NCBI GenBank assembly: GCA_905236875.1
Contig: CAJOQT010000108.1
Coordinates: forward strand, 17,828 to 81,827
Source of the DNA: an uncultured Prevotella sp.
GTDB taxonomy: Bacteria > Bacteroidota > Bacteroidia > Bacteroidales > Bacteroidaceae
DNA: 64,000 nt
Direction of reading: 5' to 3'
This document shows positions 1 through 9,173 of the stretch, piece after piece. Within the stretch, counting starts at the first letter, position 1; each line of letters begins with the position of its first letter. Made by a program: the position numbers and the translations under genes. Below the pieces are notes generated by a model that did no database searches, was not told where the DNA came from, and saw only the letters and a list, made by a program, of their open reading frames with translations.

Positions 1-476
1 TCGATGCCGTAGGCCAGTCCGCTGACAATAAGTACCTGCGGACAAAGCGTACGAAGCCCACTGACAAAGCGACGTATCAGGTCTGTTCCGTACTGTGTAC
101 ACCGACGTGTACCAATAATGTTGATGACATGAGCCTGATTGAGGTCGGCCGAACCCCTGTAATAGAGCACGACCGGGGCATCCTGACATTCGTTGAGGCG
201 CTGTGGATAATCCTCTTCTGCAGGTGTGAGCACCCGTATGTGATGCCGGTTGGCAAAGTCCAGCTCTACTTCTGCCCGTTTCAGCGCGTCACCCCAGTTC
301 TTTAACGCAGCCATCAGACGTGGCGAGCAGTCCTCTATCACATCGCCGATGTCGTTACGGTGCTCATAGACCGCCGTGGCAGAACCCAGCTGCTGATACA
401 GCTGCAGGGCCTGCTGACTGTTGAATCCGCCTAACCGAGTCAGTGCAATAGCATATAGATGTTCCTGTGTGTTCAT
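1..476 (-). CDS. dprA: DNA processing protein DprA (N-terminal part)
   Basis: The minus-strand frame from ATG at 476 is open to the window edge, so only the N-terminal ~158 residues are seen. They include an N-terminal helical region followed by the start of the Rossmann-like DprA/Smf core, with the readable motifs NIIGTRRCTQYG and SGLAYGID. The latter is the family's conserved S-G-x-A-x-G-I-D. DprA binds incoming single-stranded DNA and loads RecA during natural transformation; in Bacteroidetes its role is less studied. The start codon overlaps the stop of the thioesterase gene (ATGA, 473-476), so the two are translationally coupled. The C-terminal part is outside the window. Confidence 0.93.
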   Translation of the reverse strand, partial: MNTQEHLYAIALTRLGGFNSQQALQLYQQLGSATAVYEHRNDIGDVIEDCSPRLMAALKNWGDALKRAEVELDFANRHHIRVLTPAEEDYPQRLNECQDAPVVLYYRGSADLNQAHVINIIGTRRCTQYGTDLIRRFVSGLRTLCPQVLIVSGLAYGI

Positions 477-886
477 TCTTCTTCTATGAATTTTGCAAAT
501 ACACGGTCATAGTCCTCGCTTCGTCCCAGGCGTCCATTCACCAGACATACCAGCTCTATCTGTGCGCGGAAGCAAAGCTGGTTGTCGCTCGTACGATAAA
601 TGTCCTGATAGAAAACATACTTGATACCCTCTTTCTTGAGGTTCAGGCATGAAGTGAAATGGTCGTCTGGTCGTAGCGGAACCTTATACTGCAGGTTCAT
701 GCGAGCCACTACGGCATCAACTCCCTTGGCGTGCATGTCGGCAAAGCTCAGCCCGCACTGCTGCAGGAACAGATGACGCGTATGCTCACAGTAGTGAACG
801 TAGTTGGCATTATTGACGATGCCCTCGATGTCACATTCGTAATCGCGGACCTCCATCTCGGTCTGAAAGATATACTTTTTTGTCAT
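473..886 (-). CDS. Acyl-CoA thioesterase, hotdog fold (YbgC/FadM-like)
   Basis: A 137-residue single hotdog domain, the usual size for the 4-hydroxybenzoyl-CoA thioesterase/YbgC/FadM group. The N-terminal strand and helix carry the family pattern EVRDYECDIEGIVNNANY followed by YCEHTR, which corresponds to D-x-x-G-x-V-N/H-x-x-x-Y. The expected activity is hydrolysis of an acyl-CoA; the natural substrate cannot be told from sequence. Its ATG overlaps the stop of the DUF2851 gene (883-886) and its stop overlaps the dprA start, giving a tightly coupled three-gene operon. Confidence 0.88.
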   Translation of the reverse strand: MTKKYIFQTEMEVRDYECDIEGIVNNANYVHYCEHTRHLFLQQCGLSFADMHAKGVDAVVARMNLQYKVPLRPDDHFTSCLNLKKEGIKYVFYQDIYRTSDNQLCFRAQIELVCLVNGRLGRSEDYDRVFAKFIEEE

Positions 887-2187
887 ATTCTTTTCTTTAG
901 GTATTCATAGCCAATGCGACAGCGCAGACAATCCTTGCGGTCACAATACTGGTTCTTGAGTTGTATGAGGGCCTGCGAATCGCCTGCACTTTTCACTTCC
1001 AGCCCACATTCCTTCCACATGCGGATGATATAGTTGTTTTCTGCCTTCAGTTGTTCCAGGAAATCGAAGGCTCGGTCGCACAACACCTCTTTCGACGTAT
1101 GGCGTCCATAGGCAAAAAGCATAGGAATGGCCGTATTGATCATCAGCAGGTTGAGGGAGAAGGGCGACAGATGCTTGCCGTTCTCCGCACTCTCCGAGCC
1201 AAAGGTATAATGTGTCTCCCAATAGGGGGTGACATGGGTACGCATCATCTCCTGCATCTCATTGACAGTCTGACACTCTATGAGTCTTGAGAGACTGGCT
1301 TTCTGCTCGTAATAGAGATTGGCCAGCTGGGAGATACGGATATGTGGAAAGTTCTGCGGACGAAGACGCAGGAAGCGCCACTGCCGACTGTCCATAGGTT
1401 GAAGGGAGAACTTATGGGCCAGATACTGATACTCGTTACGCAGCTTGGCGAAATAACCCTCATTCAGTGCTGCCTGCTGATGAAATTCGGGCACTGTGTC
1501 GAGTTCAAGCAGTCCGGCCTGTCCCATGAAGACTGCTTCTATCTGAAACAGGTCGTCACGGTGCTTGCCCACTGCCGAGAGGGGAACATGGTAGGCCCAG
1601 TCCTCGAATGCCTCACCATTGATGCCAAAACCGTAGTTACGCGCCAGTGTCACAAAATAGGCATCCTCCCATGAGCCGTTACAACGGTTGGCACGGCGGC
1701 GTATGTCTTCTGTCTTACGTTCCAACCGTTCCGTCTGCAGGGCAGACATCCATGAGTGAATCATCAGTTTTGACAGGTCAGGAATAATGCGATAGCATGG
1801 GGGATACTGGTCCGTTTTCAGCAATTCCTCATAGTGCTGCTGTACGAAAGACGGCACATCAAGCTGAAACTGCGGAATGCTCCGTCCAGTGGTCGTCTGA
1901 ACCTCCGAGTCAATGGCACTTGCTACATGCAGCACCGTGTTGTCATAGGCAGAGTCATGGTCGTGGCCATGGGCATACCAGTCGCTCGACTTGTCGTGTA
2001 TCTCCACGTTTCCTACCCATAGTGTACCGTCAATCTTGACCTTGGCATTAAAGAAGTCTGGTCCGGCGTTATTGTTGTGCAATCCGGAATCGACAATCTC
2101 TAAACTCCGCCCATCCGTCGTTGTCAACTCCTGGAGCGGGAACATCTTGTGTTTCCAAACGTAATGCAACAGTTGTTCCATAGTCAT
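883..2187 (-). CDS. DUF2851 family protein
   Basis: A 434-residue cytoplasmic protein with no signal peptide or membrane segment. The N-terminal region with LHNNNAGPDFFNAKVKID and NVEIHDKSSDWYAHGHD is typical of DUF2851, a family found mainly in Bacteroidetes. The E/H/D-rich start looks nuclease-like, but that is inference. The C-terminus has a cysteine cluster (CDRKDCLRCRIG) that may bind metal. It is first in the operon with the thioesterase and dprA. The start is MTM, with a second ATG six bases in. A TACCTTTG box on the minus strand (2199-2206) probably forms its promoter. Confidence 0.85.
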   Translation of the reverse strand: MTMEQLLHYVWKHKMFPLQELTTTDGRSLEIVDSGLHNNNAGPDFFNAKVKIDGTLWVGNVEIHDKSSDWYAHGHDHDSAYDNTVLHVASAIDSEVQTTTGRSIPQFQLDVPSFVQQHYEELLKTDQYPPCYRIIPDLSKLMIHSWMSALQTERLERKTEDIRRRANRCNGSWEDAYFVTLARNYGFGINGEAFEDWAYHVPLSAVGKHRDDLFQIEAVFMGQAGLLELDTVPEFHQQAALNEGYFAKLRNEYQYLAHKFSLQPMDSRQWRFLRLRPQNFPHIRISQLANLYYEQKASLSRLIECQTVNEMQEMMRTHVTPYWETHYTFGSESAENGKHLSPFSLNLLMINTAIPMLFAYGRHTSKEVLCDRAFDFLEQLKAENNYIIRMWKECGLEVKSAGDSQALIQLKNQYCDRKDCLRCRIGYEYLKKRI

Positions 2188-2198
2188 GAATTATTGGG

Positions 2199-2258
2199 CA
2201 AAGGTAGTGGAAAAAATCGAAAAAACCTTGGCTTTCCGATAAATTCTATATAACTTTG
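2199..2258. promoter_or_regulatory. Divergent promoters for ruvB (+) and DUF2851 (-)
   Basis: On the plus strand TAACTTTG at 2251-2258 matches the Bacteroidetes -7 box TAnnTTTG; 20 nt upstream is CTTG (2227-2230), close to the -33 TTTG. On the minus strand TACCTTTG (2199-2206) serves the DUF2851 gene. The ruvB ATG lies 25 nt downstream of its -7 box. Confidence 0.6.
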
Positions 2259-2283
2259 CCGTCGAATAGCGAAAAAACAAGAA

Positions 2284-3318
2284 ATGAACGAAGATTTTGA
2301 CATCAGACAAGAACAGGTTTCAGCCTCGGAACGAGACTTCGAGAACGCTTTGCGACCGTTGAGCTTCCGTGATTTCAGCGGACAGCAGAAGGTGGTGGAG
2401 AACCTCGAGGTGTTTGTCGAAGCTGCTAAATACCGTGGCGAGCCGCTTGACCACACCTTGCTGCATGGACCTCCAGGACTGGGAAAGACCACGCTGTCGA
2501 ACATCATTGCCAACGAGTTGGGCGTAGGTTTCAAGATAACCAGCGGCCCTGTGCTTGACAAGCCTGGCGATCTGGCGGGCATCCTGACCTCACTGGAGAA
2601 GAACGACGTGCTGTTCATTGACGAGATACACCGTCTGTCTCCTGTGGTAGAGGAATACCTGTACTCCGCGATGGAGGACTACCGCATTGACATCATGATA
2701 GATAAAGGACCTTCGGCACGTAGCATACAGATAGACCTGAATCCGTTTACACTTGTGGGAGCCACCACACGAAGTGGTCTGTTGACGGCTCCACTTCGTG
2801 CCCGTTTCGGCATCAACATGCACCTGCAGTATTATGAGCCGGAAACCCTGAAAAAGATCATCCGTCGCTCGGCTTCGATTCTTGGTGTTCCCATCAGTGA
2901 GGAGGCCGCCATGGAGATTGCCCGCCGGTCGCGTGGAACGCCCCGTATTGCCAATGCCCTGCTCAGACGCGTTCGTGATTTTGCACAGGTCAAGGGTAAC
3001 GGCAGTATCAATATTGACATCACCAAGCTATCGCTGACGGCACTGAACATCGACCAATACGGGCTGGATGAGATTGACAACAAGATCCTGCTCACCATCA
3101 TCGACAAGTTCAAGGGCGGTCCTGTGGGCCTGACCACCATTGCTACTGCCATTGGTGAGGATGCTGGTACGGTGGAGGAGGTTTATGAGCCGTTTCTCAT
3201 CATGGAAGGTTTTATCAAGCGTACGCCTCGTGGACGAATGGTCACCGAACTGGCCTACAGGCATTTCGGACGAAACCCATACAGTGGAACCATCATGGAG
3301 CCCAACCTCTTTGATTAA
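2284..3318 (+). CDS. ruvB: Holliday junction branch migration ATPase RuvB
   Basis: 344 residues, full length. The AAA+ motor has Walker [11 protein letters not shown] near residue 62, Walker [10 protein letters not shown] near 110, and sensor [10 protein letters not shown], followed by the C-terminal winged helix ([17 protein letters not shown]). RuvB forms hexameric rings that, with RuvA, drive branch migration of Holliday junctions during recombination repair. ruvA and ruvC are not in the window. It has its own promoter and is followed, after a spacer consisting only of a 7-nt repeat array, by coaD and ybeY. Confidence 0.98.
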   Translation: MNEDFDIRQEQVSASERDFENALRPLSFRDFSGQQKVVENLEVFVEAAKYRGEPLDHTLLHGPPGLGKTTLSNIIANELGVGFKITSGPVLDKPGDLAGILTSLEKNDVLFIDEIHRLSPVVEEYLYSAMEDYRIDIMIDKGPSARSIQIDLNPFTLVGATTRSGLLTAPLRARFGINMHLQYYEPETLKKIIRRSASILGVPISEEAAMEIARRSRGTPRIANALLRRVRDFAQVKGNGSINIDITKLSLTALNIDQYGLDEIDNKILLTIIDKFKGGPVGLTTIATAIGEDAGTVEEVYEPFLIMEGFIKRTPRGRMVTELAYRHFGRNPYSGTIMEPNLFD

Positions 3319-3349
3319 TTGAAAATTGGAAATTGAAAATTGATAATTG
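3319..3349. repeat. Heptamer array filling the ruvB-coaD spacer
   Basis: The whole spacer between the ruvB stop and the coaD ATG consists of about four degenerate copies of a 7-nt unit (GAAAATT and variants). An in-frame TTG (3347) inside the array is not needed as a start, because ATG follows directly. Confidence 0.75.
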
Positions 3350-3835
3350 ATGAAGACTGGAGTATTCGTAGGAAGTTTCAACCCCTTTACGGTAGGTCAC
3401 GACTCCATCGTGACCAGAACGTTGCCACTGTTTGACCGTCTGGTCATAGGCGTGGTAGGTGATCAGGTACATAAGCCGGACATGCCCTCTGCCGAAGAAC
3501 GCATGAAAGCTATCCGTGAGTTGTATGAACAGGAACCCAAGATAGAAGTGAAGCCCTATTTTGGGTTGGCCGTTGACTTTGCCAAGAAAGAGAATGCACA
3601 TTATATTATAAAAGGTGTGCGTTCCGTGAAGGACTTTGAATATGAACGCGAACAGGCAGACATCAACCGTCAGATAGGCGGAATAGAGACTCTGCTGCTT
3701 TTTGCAGAACCAGAATACTCAAGCATCTCATCCACGATGGTACGGGAGCTGAAACACTTTGGTGTCGATGTGGAGCCATTTCTTCCGAAGCGCCCCAGTC
3801 ATATCACAGATACAATCAAACCTACTGCCTTATGA
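3350..3835 (+). CDS. coaD: Phosphopantetheine adenylyltransferase CoaD
   Basis: Catalyses the fourth step of coenzyme A synthesis, joining AMP from ATP to 4'-phosphopantetheine. The nucleotidyltransferase signature GSFNPFTVGHDSI (a T-x-G-H form of HxGH) is near the N-terminus, with KGVRSVKDFEYE in the middle and EYSSISSTMVREL near the C-terminus, all diagnostic of the hexameric CoaD family. About 161 residues, the normal length. The ATG at 3350 is preferred over the upstream TTG, which lies in the repeat array. Its last codons overlap the ybeY start (ATGA, 3832-3835). Confidence 0.97.
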   Translation: MKTGVFVGSFNPFTVGHDSIVTRTLPLFDRLVIGVVGDQVHKPDMPSAEERMKAIRELYEQEPKIEVKPYFGLAVDFAKKENAHYIIKGVRSVKDFEYEREQADINRQIGGIETLLLFAEPEYSSISSTMVRELKHFGVDVEPFLPKRPSHITDTIKPTAL

Positions 3836-4242
3836 TTACTTACAGTTCAGAGAATGTCAAGTTTCCCAACATCAAACGCCGCGAGACAACGGCATGGATT
3901 CGACGTGTAGCTGCCACCTATGGTAAGCATATCGGTGAGGTGGGCTATCTGTTTTGTGACGACGAGAAGATACTCGAGGTGAATCGTGAGTTCCTACAGC
4001 ACGATTATTATACGGATATCATCACCTTCGACTATAATGAAGGACATCAGATCAATGGTGACCTGGTCATATCGCTTGACACCGTCCGTAGCAATGCCGA
4101 GCTGTTTGGCAAGGACTATGAAGAGGAACTTCATCGTGTCATCATTCACGGCATCCTGCACCTCTGCGGACTCAACGACAAAGGGCCAGGGGAACGTGAA
4201 CAGATGGAAGAAGCAGAAAACAGGGCATTAGCAATCCGCTAA
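3832..4242 (+). CDS. ybeY: Endoribonuclease YbeY (16S rRNA maturation)
   Basis: 136 residues. The zinc-binding motif HGILHLCGLNDKG near the C-terminus matches the UPF0054 pattern H-G-x-L-H-L-x-G, with N-D in place of the usual D-H, a form I associate with Bacteroidetes. YbeY is a metal-dependent RNase needed for 16S rRNA 3' end processing and ribosome quality control. It is translationally coupled to coaD. The final codons and stop lie within the stem of the following terminator. Confidence 0.95.
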   Translation: MITYSSENVKFPNIKRRETTAWIRRVAATYGKHIGEVGYLFCDDEKILEVNREFLQHDYYTDIITFDYNEGHQINGDLVISLDTVRSNAELFGKDYEEELHRVIIHGILHLCGLNDKGPGEREQMEEAENRALAIR

Positions 4243-4255
4243 TGCCCTGTTTTTC
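4217..4255 (+). terminator. Terminator after ybeY, overlapping its 3' end
   Basis: A 16-bp stem (arms 4217-4232 and 4238-4253) with a five-base loop, including AACAGGGCATTAGC and its exact complement, flanked by A- and T-runs. Because of the symmetry it can also terminate the convergent S41 protease gene. The stem includes the last ybeY codons and its TAA. Confidence 0.9.
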
Positions 4256-4268
4256 TTACCTTTTCCAA

Positions 4269-5834
4269 TCATTCCAACAGCCTGACGGCTTCCTGGACAA
4301 TAGGACTACTCTCGTTCATGATGGCGAAGTATTCGTCCATACCCCACAGGTCACGCGCCACAAGCGCCTTCAGCTGCAGCTTCAGATAAGTCAGCGTCTG
4401 CTGCAATTCTTCATCGTTGCTGGGCCTGATGTCCAGCTTCTCTCCTTCCTCCATCACGATGTCAATCACTGACTGTGGAATTTCAAACGTTCTCTGGAAT
4501 ACTGCAAAGTTCTTGTATCGTCCAGTCAACTCACGACGATGGTCATCGACATAGCGCAGGTTTGCATTAAGCACGATGTTTCGGGCCTGCAGGGCACGAT
4601 GATAACGGGTATAGATGGTTGTGTCAAGCGGCACGAAATAGTCGGGCATGATACCTCCGCCGCCATATACCGTACGATGCTTGCGCAGGGTATAGTAACG
4701 CAGGGAGTCGGCAAAGTGGATGCTGTCGGCATTGGTCAGCTCTCCATGGAGCAGACGGTTCTGGATATCCATAGCATAGTCTTCACCGTGACCTTTCACG
4801 TATGATTTCTGAATGCAGCGTCCTGCTGGTGTATAGTAGTGGGCAATGGTCAGTCGGATCATCGAGGTGTCGGGCAAGGAAATCTGACGTTGTACCAAAC
4901 CCTTGCCAAATGTACGTCGTCCTACAACCAGTCCACGGTCCTGGTCTTGTATGGCACCCGTGACAATCTCTGCTGCCGAAGCAGTATATTCATCGACCAG
5001 CACGATGAGCTGTCCCTTGAGGAAACGGCCGTTGCCCTTGGCGCGGAACTCAGAACGCTCACGACCATCAGTATATACAATTAGGTCGCGGCTCTGCAGG
5101 AACTCATTTGAGACATCGACGGCAGCCTTCATATACCCACCACCATTTTCTTGAAGGTCGAGCACCAGGCTCTGCATGCCTTCCTTGCGCAGCTTCTCCA
5201 GACTCGTCACGAACTCCTCATGGGTCGTTGCACCAAAGTTGCCGATACGTATATAGCCGACACCAGGACGAAGCATATAGGTAGCTGTGATGGACTTCAC
5301 TGGAATCTTGTCACGTGTTACGGTAAAGAACAGCTCCTCCTGAAAACCCTGACGGATGACGCCAATCTTCACCTTCGTACCCTTGGGGCCGCGCAGACGA
5401 CGCATGATTTCCTCCTTCGACATCTTGACACCGGCAATTGGAGTCCCGTCAACACTGACGATACGGTCACCAGCCAGGATTCCGGCCTTTTCTGAGGGAC
5501 CGCCCAGAACAGGCTGTATCACCATGAGTGTGTCCTCAATCATGTTAAACTCTACGCCAATGCCTTCAAAATTACCGTTCAACGGCTCCTGAAGGGCTTT
5601 CACTTCTTCTTTGGTGGAATAGGAAGAGTGGGGGTCAAGGCTTTTCAACATACCGCGAATGGCCTCCTCAACAAGTTTCCCTTCATCAACGCTGTCAACA
5701 TACAGGCTCTGAATGGCCATTTCAGCATTGATCAGTTTCTGCATCGGCGTGTTCTTGCCAAAATTCAGTTTAATCTGTGCTACGCCGTTCAGTGAAATCA
5801 GCAACAGCATAGCCACCAACAGTTTGGTCTTCAT
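4269..5834 (-). CDS. S41 family carboxy-terminal processing protease
   Basis: About 521 residues from ATG 5834, which gives a clean signal peptide (MKTKLLVAMLLLISLNGVAQ). Order: N-terminal helical region, PDZ domain (GIGVEFNMIEDTLMVIQP through GDRIVSVDGTPI), then the S41 catalytic domain with LDLQENGGG, the nucleophile serine in DEYTASAAEI and the general-base lysine in RRTFGKGLVQ. Expected to cleave C-termini of periplasmic or envelope proteins. An ATG at 5858, inside the end of parE, is an alternative start. It follows parE by 17 bp, so it is probably co-transcribed. Confidence 0.92.
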   Translation of the reverse strand: MKTKLLVAMLLLISLNGVAQIKLNFGKNTPMQKLINAEMAIQSLYVDSVDEGKLVEEAIRGMLKSLDPHSSYSTKEEVKALQEPLNGNFEGIGVEFNMIEDTLMVIQPVLGGPSEKAGILAGDRIVSVDGTPIAGVKMSKEEIMRRLRGPKGTKVKIGVIRQGFQEELFFTVTRDKIPVKSITATYMLRPGVGYIRIGNFGATTHEEFVTSLEKLRKEGMQSLVLDLQENGGGYMKAAVDVSNEFLQSRDLIVYTDGRERSEFRAKGNGRFLKGQLIVLVDEYTASAAEIVTGAIQDQDRGLVVGRRTFGKGLVQRQISLPDTSMIRLTIAHYYTPAGRCIQKSYVKGHGEDYAMDIQNRLLHGELTNADSIHFADSLRYYTLRKHRTVYGGGGIMPDYFVPLDTTIYTRYHRALQARNIVLNANLRYVDDHRRELTGRYKNFAVFQRTFEIPQSVIDIVMEEGEKLDIRPSNDEELQQTLTYLKLQLKALVARDLWGMDEYFAIMNESSPIVQEAVRLLE

Positions 5835-5850
5835 ATCTGGAAAGTTTATT

Positions 5851-7836
5851 CTATTCATAGATGTCTTCTTCTGGACGATCCTCTTCAATGACGAGGTTGT
5901 TGATAATAAAGTTCTGGCGCTCCATCGTATTGTCACCCATATAGTATTCCAGAAGCTGCTGTACCTGGTCTTCCTTATGCAGGGTGACCTGTTCCATACG
6001 GATGTCCGGTCCGATGAAACCGGCAAATTCTTCAGGAGAAATCTCACCAAGACCTTTGAATCGCGTAATCTCCGGATCGGGTCCCAACTCCTGGATGGCT
6101 TTTAGGCGTTCTTCTTCGCTATAGCAGTAACGGGTGATGAAGTCGGACTTCTTTTCAGACTTCGCATCGGCATCGGCTATCACCTTCTTGTTGCGTATCT
6201 TGCTACGACGGTTACGGACACGGAAGAGTGGAGTCTGTAGTACATAGACGTGTCCTTTCTTCACCAGCTCTGGGAAGAACTTCAGGAAGAATGTAATCAG
6301 GAGCAGACGGATATGCATGCCATCGACATCGGCATCAGTGGCCACAATCACCTTGTTGTATCGCAGGGAGTCCAAGCCGTCTTCAATGTCAAGCGCTGCC
6401 TGCAGGAGATTGAATTCTTCGTTATCATAGACCACCTTCTTAGTCAGCTTAAAGGTGTTTAGGGGCTTACCCCTCAAAGAGAACACCGCCTGTGTGTTGA
6501 CATCGCGGCTCTTGGTGATGCTGCCGCTGGCCGAATCACCCTCAGTGATGAAAATACACGACTCCTCCTTACGGTCATTCTTGACATCGGAGAAATGGAT
6601 GCGGCAGTCGCGCAGCTTACGATTGTGCAGGTTGGCCTTCTTGGCTCGCTCACGAGCCAGTTTGGTAACACCGGCCATCTCCTTTCTTTCGCGTTCGCTC
6701 TCCTTGATCTTGTTCTCGATCACCTCAGACACATCCTGATGGATATGGAGATAGTTATCTACCTGCTGCTTGACGAAGTCACCCACGTATTTGTTGATGG
6801 AATCACCTTCAGGAGCCATCTGTGTAGAACCGAGCTTGATCTTGGTCTGGCTTTCGAATATCGGCTCTTCGACGTTGATGGATATGGCTGCCACTATTCC
6901 TGTACGGATGTCGGCATATTCATACTTGCCGAAGAAATCACGGATGGTACGTGCTATGTGCTCCTTGAAGGCAGACTGATGGGTGCCGCCCTGAATGGTA
7001 TGCTGACCGTTGACAAACGAGTAATACTCCTCGCCGTATTGGTTGGCATGGGTAAAGGCTATCTCAATGTCGTCACCCTTCAGGTGTATAATAGGATAAA
7101 GCGCATCATTGGTCATGCGGTCTTTCAGCAAGTCTTCCAGTCCGTTGCGCGAGAAGATGCGCCGACCGTTGTACATGATGATGAGGCCAGAGTTCAGGTA
7201 GGTGTAGTTACGGAGCATGTTTTCCACGATGTCGTCGTGAAAGGAATAATGCTTGAAGAGTGTGTCGTCGGGTTCAAAATAGATATAGGTGCCCGTCTCA
7301 TCCTTCGTGGGTTCCGTGACATCGCTCTTGAGGATGCCCCGTTCGAAGACCACCTTGCGCACCTGCCCGTCCCTATAGCTGTGGGCCTCGAAGTGGGAGC
7401 TCAGGAAGTTCACGGCCTTGATGCCGACGCCATTCATGCCCACAGACTTCTTGAATGCCTTGGAGTCGTACTTGCCGCCTGTGTTCAGCTGACTCACAGC
7501 CTCCACGATCTTTCCCTGTGGAATGCCTCGGCCATAGTCGCGAACCCTTACTCGCAAGTGGTCGTCAATGTCAATCTCAATGCGGTTGCCGGCATTCATG
7601 CGGAACTCGTCGATGGAGTTGTCGATGGTTTCCTTCAGTAACACATATATGCCGTCTTCCGGCTTAGAGCCGTCGTCAAGACGACCGATATACATGCCAG
7701 GACGGGTACGTATATGATCCACATCTGACAAGTGACGGATGTTCTCGTCGGTATATTCAACGGAAGACCCGCCCCCTTGCTCCTCCTTTGAAGGGAGTGG
7801 GGTAGCTATTCCTTGTGTTTCGATTGTCTTATCCAT
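5851..7836 (-). CDS. parE: DNA topoisomerase IV subunit B (GyrB/ParE-type)
   Basis: 661 residues. GHKL ATPase domain ([33 protein letters not shown]), transducer domain, then TOPRIM with [15 protein letters not shown] and RFKGLGE. The length and the absence of the long GyrB insert favour ParE, as in other Bacteroidetes. The first ~25 residues are not family sequence. They read like the leader of the acyl-CoA ligase at 56193-58019 (shared pattern ETQ-x-x-x-TPLP) and are encoded by the GC-palindrome repeat at 7766-7806. The native protein probably began near [12 protein letters not shown]. ParC is outside the window. Confidence 0.93.
   Translation of the reverse strand: MDKTIETQGIATPLPSKEEQGGGSSVEYTDENIRHLSDVDHIRTRPGMYIGRLDDGSKPEDGIYVLLKETIDNSIDEFRMNAGNRIEIDIDDHLRVRVRDYGRGIPQGKIVEAVSQLNTGGKYDSKAFKKSVGMNGVGIKAVNFLSSHFEAHSYRDGQVRKVVFERGILKSDVTEPTKDETGTYIYFEPDDTLFKHYSFHDDIVENMLRNYTYLNSGLIIMYNGRRIFSRNGLEDLLKDRMTNDALYPIIHLKGDDIEIAFTHANQYGEEYYSFVNGQHTIQGGTHQSAFKEHIARTIRDFFGKYEYADIRTGIVAAISINVEEPIFESQTKIKLGSTQMAPEGDSINKYVGDFVKQQVDNYLHIHQDVSEVIENKIKESERERKEMAGVTKLARERAKKANLHNRKLRDCRIHFSDVKNDRKEESCIFITEGDSASGSITKSRDVNTQAVFSLRGKPLNTFKLTKKVVYDNEEFNLLQAALDIEDGLDSLRYNKVIVATDADVDGMHIRLLLITFFLKFFPELVKKGHVYVLQTPLFRVRNRRSKIRNKKVIADADAKSEKKSDFITRYCYSEEERLKAIQELGPDPEITRFKGLGEISPEEFAGFIGPDIRMEQVTLHKEDQVQQLLEYYMGDNTMERQNFIINNLVIEEDRPEEDIYE
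7766..7836 (-). repeat. GC-palindrome leader element forming the ParE N-terminus
   Basis: The DNA from 7766 through the parE ATG aligns over ~70 bp with 57949-58019, the start of the acyl-CoA ligase gene: a C-rich/G-rich palindrome followed by CTTGTGTTTC and a TCCAT start-codon context. The translated copy gives [15 protein letters not shown]. Both unrelated genes therefore begin inside copies of one element. Confidence 0.75.
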
Positions 7837-7852
7837 TTGTTATTGGTATGTC

Positions 7853-7943
7853 AACTCTGTTGTCTGTTGTCTGTTCTTGCGTCCCTTCGGTAGCAAGCGG
7901 CAAAGCCGAGCGGTCTGTTGTCCGTTGTCTGTTGTCCGTTGTC
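7853..7943. repeat. TCYGTTG heptamer array with hairpin core
   Basis: Heptamers TCTGTTG/TCCGTTG flank a ~40-bp core (CTTGCGTCCCTTCGG, then GTAGCAAGCGGCAAAGCCG) with short internal complementarity (CTTGC/GCAAG). It fills the spacer between the acetyltransferase-like gene and parE and touches the stop codon at 7942. Two tandem copies of the same core are at 59491-59631. Confidence 0.85.
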
Positions 7944-9096
7944 AAATTATTTTCTTGTAACAGCGGCGGCGTTTGTGCTGTTCATAGTCAAAATACTGCC
8001 ACTGACTCTGTACTTTCTCGTTCGTCTCCATCTCGACGTTGGTCTCTCCCCACTTGAAACCATATTTCTGGTACCAGGGGATGAGGTCATAGAAAAACAG
8101 TGCATTGGCTCCCTTCGACCTGTATTCTGGCAGGACGCCGATCAGCATCAGATCGACAATGTCACTCTTGTGGAACTTCAGGGCGCGCACACAGTGCCAC
8201 CAGCCGAAAGGCCAGAGACGTCCGTTATGGCATTTCTGCAGGGCACGTGTCATAGACGAGATGGAGATGCCCACGCCAATCACCTTATGGTCGGGTGTGT
8301 TCCAGTCCTCAATGAGTGTCAGCAGGTTCATGTCCAGCATAGGGAAATACATCTTCAGGTACTCGTCAATCTGTGCCTCTGTCATCTGTGAATAGCCGTA
8401 CAGGTGACCAAAGGTCTGGTTGACCACATCCAGCACCTTACGTCCCATCTGCTCCTTGCCCAGCACCTCCTTGCGCTTTACTTTACGGATGTGCAGGTTG
8501 TAGCGTTTCATGACCAGTTCCGATATCTTCTTCAGTTTTTCAGGTATCCCTTCTTTGGGGACAAATACCTTGAACTCCACATAGTCATTATCCTTGTTCC
8601 AGCCGCCAAGCTCCTCCATGTGGCGTGGGTAATAGTCGTAGTTATAGATAGTGGCCATGGTGCCCAGCTGGTCAAAGCCTTCAATCAGCATACCCTCCTG
8701 ATCCATATCCGTGAACCCCAGAGGCCCGACAATCTCTGTCATGCCTTTGCTGCGTCCCCATTCGATAACAGCATCCAGAAGGGCCTTTGAGACTTCAATG
8801 TCGTCAATGAAGTCAATCCATCCGAACCGTACGCTCTTCCTTTCCCAACGCTCGTTGGCACGCTTGTTGATGATACCGGCTATACGCCCTACCAGTTTGT
8901 TGTCCTTATATGCCAGAAAATACTCTGCCTCGCAAAACTCAAAGGCAGCATTCTTGTCCTTGCTCAAGGTGTGTAGCTCGTCACTATACAAGTTGGGGGC
9001 GTCGTATTGATTCCCTTTGTACAGGTCATAATGAAACTGGATGAAAGCATCAAGTTCTTTCTTGCTGGTGACTTTCCTGATTTCTACTGATGACAT
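7942..9096 (-). CDS. GNAT-like N-acyltransferase family protein
   Basis: 384 residues, no signal peptide. The N-terminal ~150 residues (RKVTSKKELDAFIQFHYDLYKGN, then YFLAYKDNKLVGRIAGIINKRAN) look like a GNAT fold, and a second GNAT-like half follows (MLIGVLPEYRSKGANALFFYDL, resembling the acetyl-CoA loop). Proteins of this length and composition are common in Bacteroidales and are annotated as N-acetyltransferases of unknown substrate. It has a clear Bacteroidetes promoter upstream. The C-terminus (HKRRRCYKKII) ends at a heptamer repeat array. Confidence 0.75.
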   Translation of the reverse strand: MSSVEIRKVTSKKELDAFIQFHYDLYKGNQYDAPNLYSDELHTLSKDKNAAFEFCEAEYFLAYKDNKLVGRIAGIINKRANERWERKSVRFGWIDFIDDIEVSKALLDAVIEWGRSKGMTEIVGPLGFTDMDQEGMLIEGFDQLGTMATIYNYDYYPRHMEELGGWNKDNDYVEFKVFVPKEGIPEKLKKISELVMKRYNLHIRKVKRKEVLGKEQMGRKVLDVVNQTFGHLYGYSQMTEAQIDEYLKMYFPMLDMNLLTLIEDWNTPDHKVIGVGISISSMTRALQKCHNGRLWPFGWWHCVRALKFHKSDIVDLMLIGVLPEYRSKGANALFFYDLIPWYQKYGFKWGETNVEMETNEKVQSQWQYFDYEQHKRRRCYKKII

Positions 9097-9127
9097 CTTA
9101 AAATGATATTAAAGACTTAAAACGTTG

Positions 9128-9159
9128 CAAAAATAATAAAAAATAGGATGAAACACAAA
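9128..9159 (-). promoter_or_regulatory. Promoter of the acyltransferase-like gene
   Basis: On the minus strand TTTG (9156-9159) is followed after exactly 20 nt by TATTTTTG (9128-9135), a full match to the Bacteroidetes sigma consensus, about 32 nt before the ATG. Confidence 0.75.
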
Positions 9160-9173
9160 TAATACGCCAAATT

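Noticed and set aside
6595-7641. 348-codon plus-strand frame opposite parE
   Set aside because: It is antisense to well-conserved GHKL/TOPRIM motifs, shows no family signature and arises from codon bias of the real gene.
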